Source: Pantoea sp. At-9b
GTDB taxonomy: Bacteria; Pseudomonadota; Gammaproteobacteria; Enterobacterales; Enterobacteriaceae
Direction of reading: 5' to 3'
Assembly: GCF_000175935.2 (NCBI RefSeq)
Contig: NC_014839.1
Location: 1-64,000, forward strand
DNA length: 64,000 nt
Below the pieces are notes generated by a model. The model saw only the letters and a list, made by a program, of their open reading frames with translations, made no database searches and had not been told where the DNA came from. This document shows, one piece after another, positions 44,517-52,699 of this stretch. The position numbers were made by a program, and so were the translations under genes. Numbering within the stretch: position 1 is the stretch's first letter; every line of letters starts with the position of its first letter.

Positions 44517-46253
44517 TTATTGCAGACGCCAGCCTTCAGCGCGGTTGCGTGCCTGCCAAAAATCGGCATAGCGACCACCTGCGGCCAGTAATTGCTGATG
44601 AGTGCCCTGCTCGATGATGTGCTGCTGATCCAGCACCAGAATCTGGTCCGCGTTTTGGATGGTCGAAAGCTGATGGGCAATGACTAGCAACGTGCAGCGA
44701 TGGTGCAGCGACTGTAACCCGGCGGTGATCGCGGCCTGGTTCTCGGCATCGAGGGCACCCGTGGCTTCATCCAGCAGCAAAATCGGTGCGTTTTTCAGCA
44801 ATGCGCGGGCGATGGCGACGCGCTGGCGTTCACCGCCAGAAAGCAGGCCACCACCCTCGCCAACCTGACTTTGCCAGCCATCCGGCAGGCGTTGCAACAA
44901 TTCTTCCAGGCGCGCCAACCTGACCACCTGCGCAATCTCCTCTGCATCGGCCTGTGGCTTACCAATCAATATGTTTTCCCGCAGGGTGCCACTGAACAGA
45001 TAGTTGTCCTGAAATACTGGCGCGATCAGTGCCATATGTTCACGGCTGCTTAACTGCCGCAGATCGGTGCCCCCCAGCGTGATACTGCCGCTGTCGGGAT
45101 CAAAGAAACGCGCGATTAGACGCGTAAGGGTGGTTTTACCTGCGCCAGACAGGCCCACCAATGCCGTGGTGGTGTTGGCGGGGAGAGTAACCGACACATT
45201 TTTCAGGATGGGACGTTCAGGTTGATAGCCAAAGGTCACGTTATGCAGCTCAATGCTGGCTTCGCCGCTGTAAGGTTGCGGATCGTCTGTCTGCGGCAGA
45301 GGTTGTTCAGCTAGTACCCGTTCCACCGCATCCATCTGCGCAGAAGCCATACGTATGCCCGATCCATAGGCGGCCACTTCGGTCAGGGGATCAATCACCC
45401 GGTTAATCAGCACCAGCAACGCCAGCAAGGTGACCAACTGCTGCGGATCGTTATCAGTCAGCCCCAGCCAGGTCACACTGGCCATCAACGTGAGGAAACT
45501 GAGTTGCGCCAGCCAGGAGTTAGCCAGTAACGGCGGCAACACCAGCCATAGCTGGCGTTTACTGGCCCGATTTTGTGCCAGTAAAGCAGCATCAAAGTTG
45601 GCATGCCCCTGCTCGCCGCAACCGTGAGTTCGCAACACCATTTGGTTCTGCGCAAACTCCAGCATACGTTCGCTGGCCTCCGCCGTGGCATGGTGAACTG
45701 CTTCGTCTGCGGTGCGACCCAGCTTGCCTGCCCACCAGTAAACAAGTGCCACCAGGGGAAAAATCACCAGAGCAATCAGGGCAATACGCCAGTCGAAGTA
45801 AAAGGTGATCACCACCACCACCAACGGTGTCAGGGTAGCGCGCATTAACGGGCTTAATTGATGTGCGGGTAGCCCCAGAATTTCCATCACCCCCTGACTG
45901 AGCAGCACACCAAGCCGGCTGGTATTGGCGGGGTTGAACCAACCCAGCGGCAAGGTCACTACATGGTCACCGATGCGGTGACGTAAGGTATTCAGCAGTG
46001 CAATCGCAACCCTGAAGCCTCCCAACGAGGCTGCGTAGTTGAGATACCAGGTAAGCAAGGTACACAGTGTTAGCGGCAATAACCACCATGTAGCGCGCAC
46101 GATATCATTCTGCAGTAACGCCTGAATGATCGGTACGACCATCGCAAAAGCGATGCCCTGCACCAGACAGAACAGTACCATCAGGATCAAGTAACGTTGC
46201 AGAACCTTCGCGTTATCTTTGCCCAGTAGTGACGAGAGACGGGTCAGCAGCAT
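44517..46253 (-). CDS. ABC transporter, fused membrane-ATPase, YbtQ-like
   Basis: About 578 residues. An N-terminal six-helix type IV membrane domain is followed by an ATPase with Walker A GLSGAGKTT, signature LLSGGERQRVAIARALL, Walker B ILLLDEATGALD and switch His in LLVIAHQLST. The ATG at 46253 has AGGAGG 5 bases upstream (the open frame extends 12 codons more). It overlaps the stop of the preceding, related gene by 10 bp, so the two probably form a heterodimer. In yersiniabactin loci YbtP/YbtQ, despite exporter-like folds, are needed for iron use; in pyochelin loci PchH/PchI hold the same place. Confidence 0.88.
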   Translation of the reverse strand: MLLTRLSSLLGKDNAKVLQRYLILMVLFCLVQGIAFAMVVPIIQALLQNDIVRATWWLLPLTLCTLLTWYLNYAASLGGFRVAIALLNTLRHRIGDHVVTLPLGWFNPANTSRLGVLLSQGVMEILGLPAHQLSPLMRATLTPLVVVVITFYFDWRIALIALVIFPLVALVYWWAGKLGRTADEAVHHATAEASERMLEFAQNQMVLRTHGCGEQGHANFDAALLAQNRASKRQLWLVLPPLLANSWLAQLSFLTLMASVTWLGLTDNDPQQLVTLLALLVLINRVIDPLTEVAAYGSGIRMASAQMDAVERVLAEQPLPQTDDPQPYSGEASIELHNVTFGYQPERPILKNVSVTLPANTTTALVGLSGAGKTTLTRLIARFFDPDSGSITLGGTDLRQLSSREHMALIAPVFQDNYLFSGTLRENILIGKPQADAEEIAQVVRLARLEELLQRLPDGWQSQVGEGGGLLSGGERQRVAIARALLKNAPILLLDEATGALDAENQAAITAGLQSLHHRCTLLVIAHQLSTIQNADQILVLDQQHIIEQGTHQQLLAAGGRYADFWQARNRAEGWRLQ

Positions 46254-48007
46254 ATCGCCTCCTGAGAGGATGAGAACTGGGCCTGCCACAGACGCGCGTA
46301 TTCACCCTTGTTAGCCAGCAACTGGCTATGGGTGCCCTGTTCCGCGATACGCCCATGCGCCAGCACCACGATATTGTCGGCGTTCACCACCGTGGCGAGG
46401 CGGTGGGCCACCACCAGCAACGAACGGTTACCCTGTTGGGAAATGAGTTTAGAGAGCGTGTCCTGAATGGCTGCTTCTGATTCCGCATCGGCCTGCGCGG
46501 TCGCTTCATCCAACACCAGCAACGGCGGTTCCTTCAGTAGCGCTCTGGCGATACTCAATCGCTGCGCCTCCCCGCCCGACAGGCGTGCATCTTCGCCATA
46601 AACCGACTGATAACCACGCGGCAGTTGCACAATGCGTTGATGAATATTGGCCGCCTGTGCCGCTGCAATCACTTGCTGATCGGTGGCTTGAGGATGACCC
46701 AGCGCGATGTTGTCTCTGATACTCAGTCGCAGCAGTCGTACCTCCTGAAACACACAGCCAATCTGGTGATAGAGATGGTCGGTCGCTATGTGCGCCAGAT
46801 CGACACCCCCCAGCATAATCCGGCCAGTATCTGGCTCGGCAAAACGCAGCAATAGTTTCGCCAGCGTTGATTTTCCCGCGCCGGATGCTCCAACCAGCGC
46901 CGTTACCGTACCGGGTTCCAGCGTCAGGGATACATCACGCAAAATCTGGCGATCGGGTCCGTAGCTGAAGCTGACGCGATCAAAGCGCACCTGATTGCCC
47001 GCATTAAGCATCACCCGCTCCGGCTCTTGTTGTTGCGGAATCGCCAGTAGCCCGCTCAGGCGACTAAAAGCCCCCTTCGCCATCTGTAAGGACTGCGCAC
47101 TGCTGCTTAAGGTGCCAATGGGCACCGAGATCCCTAGCCCCAACACCGCAAACGGCAGCAACTGCCAGATATCCATCAAACCGAGATGAATAAAAGTGAC
47201 GCCCCCAACCAGCACCAACAGCAACAGGGTGATCGGTGCAATGATTACCCCTGAGAGACTTTCCGGTTTGATTAACGGGCGCACCCAGTCGAGAAAAAAA
47301 TCACGAAAGCTGTCCACCGCCCGGCGATATGCCTGATGGGCAACACCGTGTTGGCCGAAGGTTTTTACCACCGGTATCCCCTGGACAAACTCCACCACCG
47401 AGCGATTGACCTGCTCCAGTTCCTGGCCGTATTCCGCCATTTTTGCCTGGCTGGCGCGCATAATCTGGCGATAGAGCAGAAAAAAGAACGGCAACGGCAG
47501 CAGCGTGATCAGCGTCATCAGCCAATCGATGGAGAAGAGGTAACCATAAACGCACAGGATAGTGGCGGCTGCGTTAGCCAAGTTTGGATAGGCATGCGCC
47601 ACCAGATGATGAATCGCGGTTACGTCATCCTGCATACCCTGCTTAATTCTGCCGCTGCTGTTGGCGCTGAACCAACTGAGCGGCGCGTGCGCCATACGGC
47701 GCGCTAACTGGCGGCGAAGCCACAACGAGAACGCATTGTCAGCCAGATGGGTGGTGAGATCGGCCAAGCCACGCAATGCCAGTCCTCCTCCCAGGCAGAA
47801 CGCTGAAATTTTTACGATATGCCAGGCCGCAGCGGCACGATCTGCCTGCGCGCTCATCAGCACCCGCGCCAGTTCAGTCAGGCCAATCAGCGGGGCCAGC
47901 ACCAGTACTGATGAACCCAGCTGAAGTACCACCGCCAGTGCAATCCAGCCGCGTACCGGGCGTAGTAACCCGGCCTGCTGAGGTTCAGTTTCGCACGTTG
48001 AAGTCAT
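46244..48007 (-). CDS. ABC transporter, fused membrane-ATPase, YbtP-like
   Basis: About 587 residues. The membrane domain begins near GWIALAVVLQLGSSVLVLAPL. The ATPase has Walker A GASGAGKST, signature RLSGGEAQRLSIARALL, Walker B LLVLDEATAQAD and LLVVAHRLAT. I use the ATG at 48007 (MTSTCETEP) with AAGGAG upstream; the frame stays open 32 codons further inside the previous gene. It overlaps the fused double ATPase by 23 bp. First of the YbtP/YbtQ-like pair, matching the order ybtA-ybtP-ybtQ of the yersiniabactin island, except that a receptor and an importer are inserted between regulator and pair. Confidence 0.88.
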   Translation of the reverse strand: MTSTCETEPQQAGLLRPVRGWIALAVVLQLGSSVLVLAPLIGLTELARVLMSAQADRAAAAWHIVKISAFCLGGGLALRGLADLTTHLADNAFSLWLRRQLARRMAHAPLSWFSANSSGRIKQGMQDDVTAIHHLVAHAYPNLANAAATILCVYGYLFSIDWLMTLITLLPLPFFFLLYRQIMRASQAKMAEYGQELEQVNRSVVEFVQGIPVVKTFGQHGVAHQAYRRAVDSFRDFFLDWVRPLIKPESLSGVIIAPITLLLLVLVGGVTFIHLGLMDIWQLLPFAVLGLGISVPIGTLSSSAQSLQMAKGAFSRLSGLLAIPQQQEPERVMLNAGNQVRFDRVSFSYGPDRQILRDVSLTLEPGTVTALVGASGAGKSTLAKLLLRFAEPDTGRIMLGGVDLAHIATDHLYHQIGCVFQEVRLLRLSIRDNIALGHPQATDQQVIAAAQAANIHQRIVQLPRGYQSVYGEDARLSGGEAQRLSIARALLKEPPLLVLDEATAQADAESEAAIQDTLSKLISQQGNRSLLVVAHRLATVVNADNIVVLAHGRIAEQGTHSQLLANKGEYARLWQAQFSSSQEAICC

Positions 48008-49460
48008 TACCAATCTCCTTGTCAAACACCGCGCCGAAATCAGCCTCACCACCACTGAGATGCAGACTCGCGGTGCAAAGCTGTCTGGCTGCCGGTAAAT
48101 CATGAGTAATAAAAAGTACGGCCATGCCCTGCGCCAGTAACTGACTCAGCAGTTGCAAAATCGTGCGGGAGCTAAGCACATCCAGCGCCGACGTCACTTC
48201 GTCGCAGATAAGCAGCCTCGGCAGACCTGCCAGCGCACGTGCCAACGCCACGCGCTGTTGTTCACCGCCAGAGAGCTGCCGAGGCAAGCGGCGGGCGTAA
48301 TCGCCAGGCAATCCGACCTGATGTAGCAGCGCTGCCACGCTGGGCGGCTGGGGTAATAGATAACGATCAAGCGCCTGTTGCAGTTGCTGTCCGACACTGC
48401 GCAACGGGTGCAGGGAATGGGCTGGATCCTGTGGCACCAGCGCGATGGCGCGCTGCTGTTCGCGGGAGCGATGACGCACATCACCCGCCAACGGTTGACC
48501 GGCAAGGGTGATAGCGCCGTGGTGGGATGGATGTAAACCGGCCAGCGATCGTGCCAACGTGCTTTTGCCAATGCCAGATGGCCCGGTAACCGCAAGACAC
48601 TCTCCTGCCGACAGCTCGAAATCCAGCGCGGGCAATGACGTTGGTCGGGAATACCCCGGCTGCCAACGTGAAACCCGCAGTAATGGCGCTTCCTGATTAG
48701 CAACCGGGAGTGACAACGTCACAGGTGACAGCCACTCGCGTAACAACGGACTGTTAGGGGAGGCGAAAAGCTGCCGGGTCTCACCGTACTCCAGTTGCTG
48801 CCCGTTGTGCAGCACCAGCATCTGCTGCGCCAGCTCCGTCACGGCATTGAGTTCGTGGCTGATCAATAACAGGGCGAACCTATATTGCCGCTGTAACTGG
48901 CGCAGTTCCGCCATCATCTGTTCACGGTGCAGCCGGTCTAACCCGGCAAAGGGTTCATCAAGGATAAGTAACTGCGGCCGTTTCAATAACACCCGAGCCA
49001 ATGCGACCTGGCGGCGTTGCCCACCTGAAAGCTGGTGGGGGAAACGTTGCAGGAAGGCGTTATCCTGCGGCAATCCGAGCGAGGCCAGTATCTCGCTAAT
49101 TGCGTTAGCGTCACCGTGATAAAATTCATTGAGTTGACGCCGCACGGTCATGGTGGGGGTCAGTTCCTGTGCCGGCTCCTGACCAAGCCAGGCGGTATGT
49201 CTGAATCTGAGCTGTTGCAGCTGGTGAGGAGATGCCTGCCATACCTCGCATCCGCAACAGACAATTTGCCCGCTGACGTGACGCTGCCCGGTGGTCAGGT
49301 CACCCAGCAGCGCGCGACCAAGGGTGCTTTTCCCCGCTCCGCTGCTGCCAATGATTGCCAGAGTACCTCCCGCAGCCAGCGTGAAGTTTATCTTCTGCAA
49401 CACCGCATCACCCTGCGCGTTGCAAATCGTCAGGCCAGACACCTGCGCGACCCAGGTCAT
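47985..49460 (-). CDS. Dpp/Opp-type ABC importer, fused double ATPase
   Basis: 491 residues containing two complete ATPase domains. Domain 1 has IGSSGAGKST (about 37-46), LSGGQRRQVALARVLL and LLILDEPFAGLD. Domain 2 has TGPSGIGKST (about 292-301), LSGGEQQRVALARALA and LLICDEVTSALD. This corresponds to DppD plus DppF in one chain. It energises the two permeases encoded just upstream. The start overlaps the permease stop by one base (TAATG). In this locus the importer probably carries the ferri-siderophore, or another metal complex, across the inner membrane. Confidence 0.9.
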   Translation of the reverse strand: MTWVAQVSGLTICNAQGDAVLQKINFTLAAGGTLAIIGSSGAGKSTLGRALLGDLTTGQRHVSGQIVCCGCEVWQASPHQLQQLRFRHTAWLGQEPAQELTPTMTVRRQLNEFYHGDANAISEILASLGLPQDNAFLQRFPHQLSGGQRRQVALARVLLKRPQLLILDEPFAGLDRLHREQMMAELRQLQRQYRFALLLISHELNAVTELAQQMLVLHNGQQLEYGETRQLFASPNSPLLREWLSPVTLSLPVANQEAPLLRVSRWQPGYSRPTSLPALDFELSAGECLAVTGPSGIGKSTLARSLAGLHPSHHGAITLAGQPLAGDVRHRSREQQRAIALVPQDPAHSLHPLRSVGQQLQQALDRYLLPQPPSVAALLHQVGLPGDYARRLPRQLSGGEQQRVALARALAGLPRLLICDEVTSALDVLSSRTILQLLSQLLAQGMAVLFITHDLPAARQLCTASLHLSGGEADFGAVFDKEIGNDFNVRN

Positions 49461-50212
49461 TAGCTTTTGCTCCAGCGGTCAGTCTGCAAACTGATCACCA
49501 CCACCACCAGCGCGATACACAGCGCAGGTAATAACGCTGCCCAGGGATTAAGCATCAGTCCGGGTAATCCATCACGGACCATTGACGCCCAGTCGATCCC
49601 TCCAGGACTGGTGATGCCGAGAAAACTGGCCGAGGTGAGCAAGTAAATCGCCGCGACCAAACGGGTTGTCCCATCGGCAAGAATGCCGGGAACTATCACC
49701 GGCAGGACTTCGCGCCACAACAGTAACGGCAGCGCATCGCCCGCCGCACGCGCGACCTCGACATAACCAGTGTCGAGGATGGGGTCCGCCAGCGAACGCA
49801 CATAGCGCATGGTAAAAGGGATATTGAGTAGCGTAATTCCGACCAACAACGCGATCTGATCAGTGCCAAAGGCATAGATCACACCAATCAGTACCAGCAG
49901 GGGGGGCATGTACAGGAGCGGATCGAGTAACACCACCAGCTTTCTCCCGCGATCGGGTAAAGCAACCAGCAGCAGCGCCAACAAGCAGCCTAAAGATGAG
50001 GAGCAAAATGCACACAACAGTGGGAAAAACAGAATATTGCGGCCACCACTCAGCAGTCGGCTCAACACATCGCGTCCCAGACCATCACTCCCCAACCACA
50101 TATTTTCACCCGGCAGTTGCCAGGCCAGACCAAGGCTACGTTGTGGGTTAAACGGTGCCAGCCACGGGCTGCAGATGATCAGGACAATCATCACTAAAGC
50201 GGCGGTTCTCAC
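49460..50212 (-). CDS. Dpp/Opp-type ABC importer permease (DppC-like)
   Basis: About 250 residues with five to six membrane helices. WLGSDGLGRDVLSRLLSGGR is the DppC/OppC family signature just after the first helix, and ARAAGDALPLLLWREVLPVI is the cytoplasmic coupling loop. I start at the GTG at 50212, which has GGAGG 6 bases upstream and overlaps the previous stop as GTGA; the frame is open to an ATG at 50269 inside the upstream gene. Confidence 0.87.
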   Translation of the reverse strand: MRTAALVMIVLIICSPWLAPFNPQRSLGLAWQLPGENMWLGSDGLGRDVLSRLLSGGRNILFFPLLCAFCSSSLGCLLALLLVALPDRGRKLVVLLDPLLYMPPLLVLIGVIYAFGTDQIALLVGITLLNIPFTMRYVRSLADPILDTGYVEVARAAGDALPLLLWREVLPVIVPGILADGTTRLVAAIYLLTSASFLGITSPGGIDWASMVRDGLPGLMLNPWAALLPALCIALVVVVISLQTDRWSKS

Positions 50213-51156
50213 AAGCACCTCCGCCAGGGATCGAGCCAAATCGCCAGGATATCCGCCGCCAGCCAGCACAAGGCAGTAATCAGGGCCAGCAACATTGCCA
50301 CGCCCTGAAGCAAGATGACATCGCGAGTATTCAGCGCTGTCAGTAGCAACTCGCCAAGGCCGGGAAAGCCAAATACGCGTTCCACCACCACGGCACCGCC
50401 AATCAGATAGGGCAAACTGGCAGCAAACAATTGCGCCAACGGACCGACTGCTTGAGGCAGCAAATGGCGGCTCACCAGCGTCAACCCGCGCACGCCGTTA
50501 AGATGTGCGCTGAGGATATTCGGAGCGGCAGTCAACCTGATCAACGAAGCGCGCGTCATGCGCAGCAAATAACAACCGCTGATCAGCGCCAGGGTCAACG
50601 CAGGGAGAACCAGAATCGACCATTGGTCGCTGATGTGGCCGGAAGGAGGCAACAGGGAAACCGCAGGGAACCACCCCGCCCCAACCGCCAACAGCAGGAT
50701 CATCAGCGTAGCGACAATAAACTCGGGGGTGCTTAATCCGCTCATCGCAATGAATGACAGCAGCCGATCCTGCCATTGATCCCGATGCATCGCCGCCAGT
50801 ACCCCGCCCGTGCCGCCCAGCAACAACATCCCGCTGGCAGCCAACAATGCCAGCACCCCACTACGCTGTGCGGAAGGGATAATGATTTCGGCCACCGGTT
50901 GCTGGCTGATAAAGGAGACGCCGGGATCACCACGCCAAATACCGCTAAGCCACTGCCAGTACCTGGCGAAGACCGGTTGATCAAGGCCGTACTGATGACG
51001 CAGTGCCTGCAACGCCTGGGGCGTCGCGTGTTCACCCAAGGCCTGCACCGCCGCATCACCGGGTGCCAGCGCGAGAGTGAAGAAGATCAACATGCTCGCC
51101 AGCCACAGCAACAACAGAGTGCTGAGCAGACGCCAGAGTACAAATCGGCCCATCAT
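50209..51156 (-). CDS. Dpp/Opp-type ABC importer permease (DppB-like)
   Basis: 315 residues. FVLWRLLSTLLLLWLASMLIFFTLALAPGD opens the protein as in DppB/OppB, followed by LRHQYGLDQPVFARYWQWLSGIWRGDPGVSF, the conserved periplasmic start. The coupling loop lies near LNGVRGLTLVSRHLLPQAVGPL. The ATG overlaps the stop of the binding-protein gene. It pairs with the DppC-like protein to form the channel. Confidence 0.88.
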   Translation of the reverse strand: MMGRFVLWRLLSTLLLLWLASMLIFFTLALAPGDAAVQALGEHATPQALQALRHQYGLDQPVFARYWQWLSGIWRGDPGVSFISQQPVAEIIIPSAQRSGVLALLAASGMLLLGGTGGVLAAMHRDQWQDRLLSFIAMSGLSTPEFIVATLMILLLAVGAGWFPAVSLLPPSGHISDQWSILVLPALTLALISGCYLLRMTRASLIRLTAAPNILSAHLNGVRGLTLVSRHLLPQAVGPLAQLFAASLPYLIGGAVVVERVFGFPGLGELLLTALNTRDVILLQGVAMLLALITALCWLAADILAIWLDPWRRCL

Positions 51157-52640
51157 TGCCCGGTCACCATCCGGGCATTGCGGAACAAGGGAATGCCCTG
51201 GTTCAGTTCAACGCCCTGCAAAGGGGTTACCGCCGCCGAGAGCTGATCGCGATAACCCCAGAGCAGATACGGACCTTGTTGCCACAACTGTTGTTGTAAC
51301 TGGTTGAGTTGCTGCTGTTGACGCTGCGGATCGAGCGTTTTGCGCGCCTGCTCAACGCCAGCGGCAAAATCGTCCGGATACCACCCGCCATAGTTATAGG
51401 GGTTGTCATGACCAAACAGCATCGGAATCGCCGCCAGGAAGGGACGATTTAACGTGAACATCGACAACATCTGCGCCTGATGCAGACGTGGAATATCCCC
51501 CAGATAGTCGGCGGCGGCTACGGTTGCAACCCTAAGGATGATGCCCACATCAGCCAGTTGCTGACGTAGCAGTTCTGCCGCATCGTTCAGCCCTGGGGTC
51601 AGATCGGCGGTCAGCAAAGTCAGTTGCGTGATGTCTTTTTTCCGCAACAGCGCCTGGGCTGCGGCAACATCGGTCTGGCGTTGTGGGAGTTGATTGTCAA
51701 AACCACTTAGCCCCTGGCCGAACACATCGTTACCTCGATAGCCATAACCGCCGAGGACCACATCAAGCAGCTGCTGGCGATTCACCAGCGTTTTTATCGC
51801 CTGCCGAACTTCGACGTCATCAAACGGTTTCACCCGGGTGTTCATGGCGAAGTAATAACCGCTGGCATTCGCCACACCGCTGCGAATGATTTGCCATCCC
51901 TGACGTCCCGCCACGCTGCGAGCGCTGCTGACCGGAATGTCAAAGGCATAGTCCGCCGCACCACTCAGCAACGCGTTGACCCGTGCCGTGGCATCAGTCA
52001 GCGGACGGATCTCAATACGATCAAACCACGCCGCAGGATGCCAGGCATAAGGGTTGCGATTGAGCAACGCACCATTCTGCGCATTAAAGGACGTGACCTG
52101 ATAAGGGCCGCTGCACACCGGAATCGCCGCATCACCTCGGCCCTGTTTCCATACCATGCTGGCGGCAGTCAGCACCGTGGTCACCAGATCGGCGCGTGGG
52201 CGGGTAAGCACCAGCTCCAGTTCCTCTGCGTTAACAACGCGGCTGGCGGCTAAATCGACATCGCTGAAGAACCCGGCAAAACCGGGAGACGCAGCCAGAA
52301 AGCGCAGACTCGCCAGCACATCATCAGCCGTCAGTAGCGACCCATCTGAAAAGCGTACCCCGGAACGCAGTGACACAGTCCAGCGTGTAGCATCCGGGTT
52401 GGGAGTGATGGCACGGCTCAACTGATAGTCTGTTTTGCCCTGCCTATCCGCCACCAACACATCACAAACATTGCCGGTTACCACCCAGGGGTAATAGGTT
52501 TGCGCACGCCCATAATCGAGCGTTTCACTCTGGCTGCCCAACATCACTACCCGGAGAGTACGGTCAGTTGCAGCCTGCACGGTGGGCAGAGCAATTGTCA
52601 CAACCAGGAACAGCCACCCTGACAGGCGTAATTTCATCAT
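51153..52640 (-). CDS. Dpp/Opp-type periplasmic binding protein
   Basis: 495 residues, SBP_bac_5 family. The signal peptide is about residues 1-23 (ends TVQAA). The body contains LRVVMLGSQSETLDYGRAQ, then AITPNPDATRWTVSLRSGVRFSDGSLLTADDVLASLRF, the highly conserved entry of this family, and AAIPMLFGHDNPYNYGGW near the end. Relatives bind peptides, nickel complexes, opines or metallophores. It begins 59 bp after the TonB receptor gene. Together these four genes form a complete periplasm-to-cytoplasm import system for whatever the receptor brings in. Confidence 0.9.
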   Translation of the reverse strand: MMKLRLSGWLFLVVTIALPTVQAATDRTLRVVMLGSQSETLDYGRAQTYYPWVVTGNVCDVLVADRQGKTDYQLSRAITPNPDATRWTVSLRSGVRFSDGSLLTADDVLASLRFLAASPGFAGFFSDVDLAASRVVNAEELELVLTRPRADLVTTVLTAASMVWKQGRGDAAIPVCSGPYQVTSFNAQNGALLNRNPYAWHPAAWFDRIEIRPLTDATARVNALLSGAADYAFDIPVSSARSVAGRQGWQIIRSGVANASGYYFAMNTRVKPFDDVEVRQAIKTLVNRQQLLDVVLGGYGYRGNDVFGQGLSGFDNQLPQRQTDVAAAQALLRKKDITQLTLLTADLTPGLNDAAELLRQQLADVGIILRVATVAAADYLGDIPRLHQAQMLSMFTLNRPFLAAIPMLFGHDNPYNYGGWYPDDFAAGVEQARKTLDPQRQQQQLNQLQQQLWQQGPYLLWGYRDQLSAAVTPLQGVELNQGIPLFRNARMVTGQ

Positions 52641-52699
52641 TTTTACATCCGGGCTAACTAAATGACGCGTCCGGATAAAACACCGGACGCAGCGCGTAA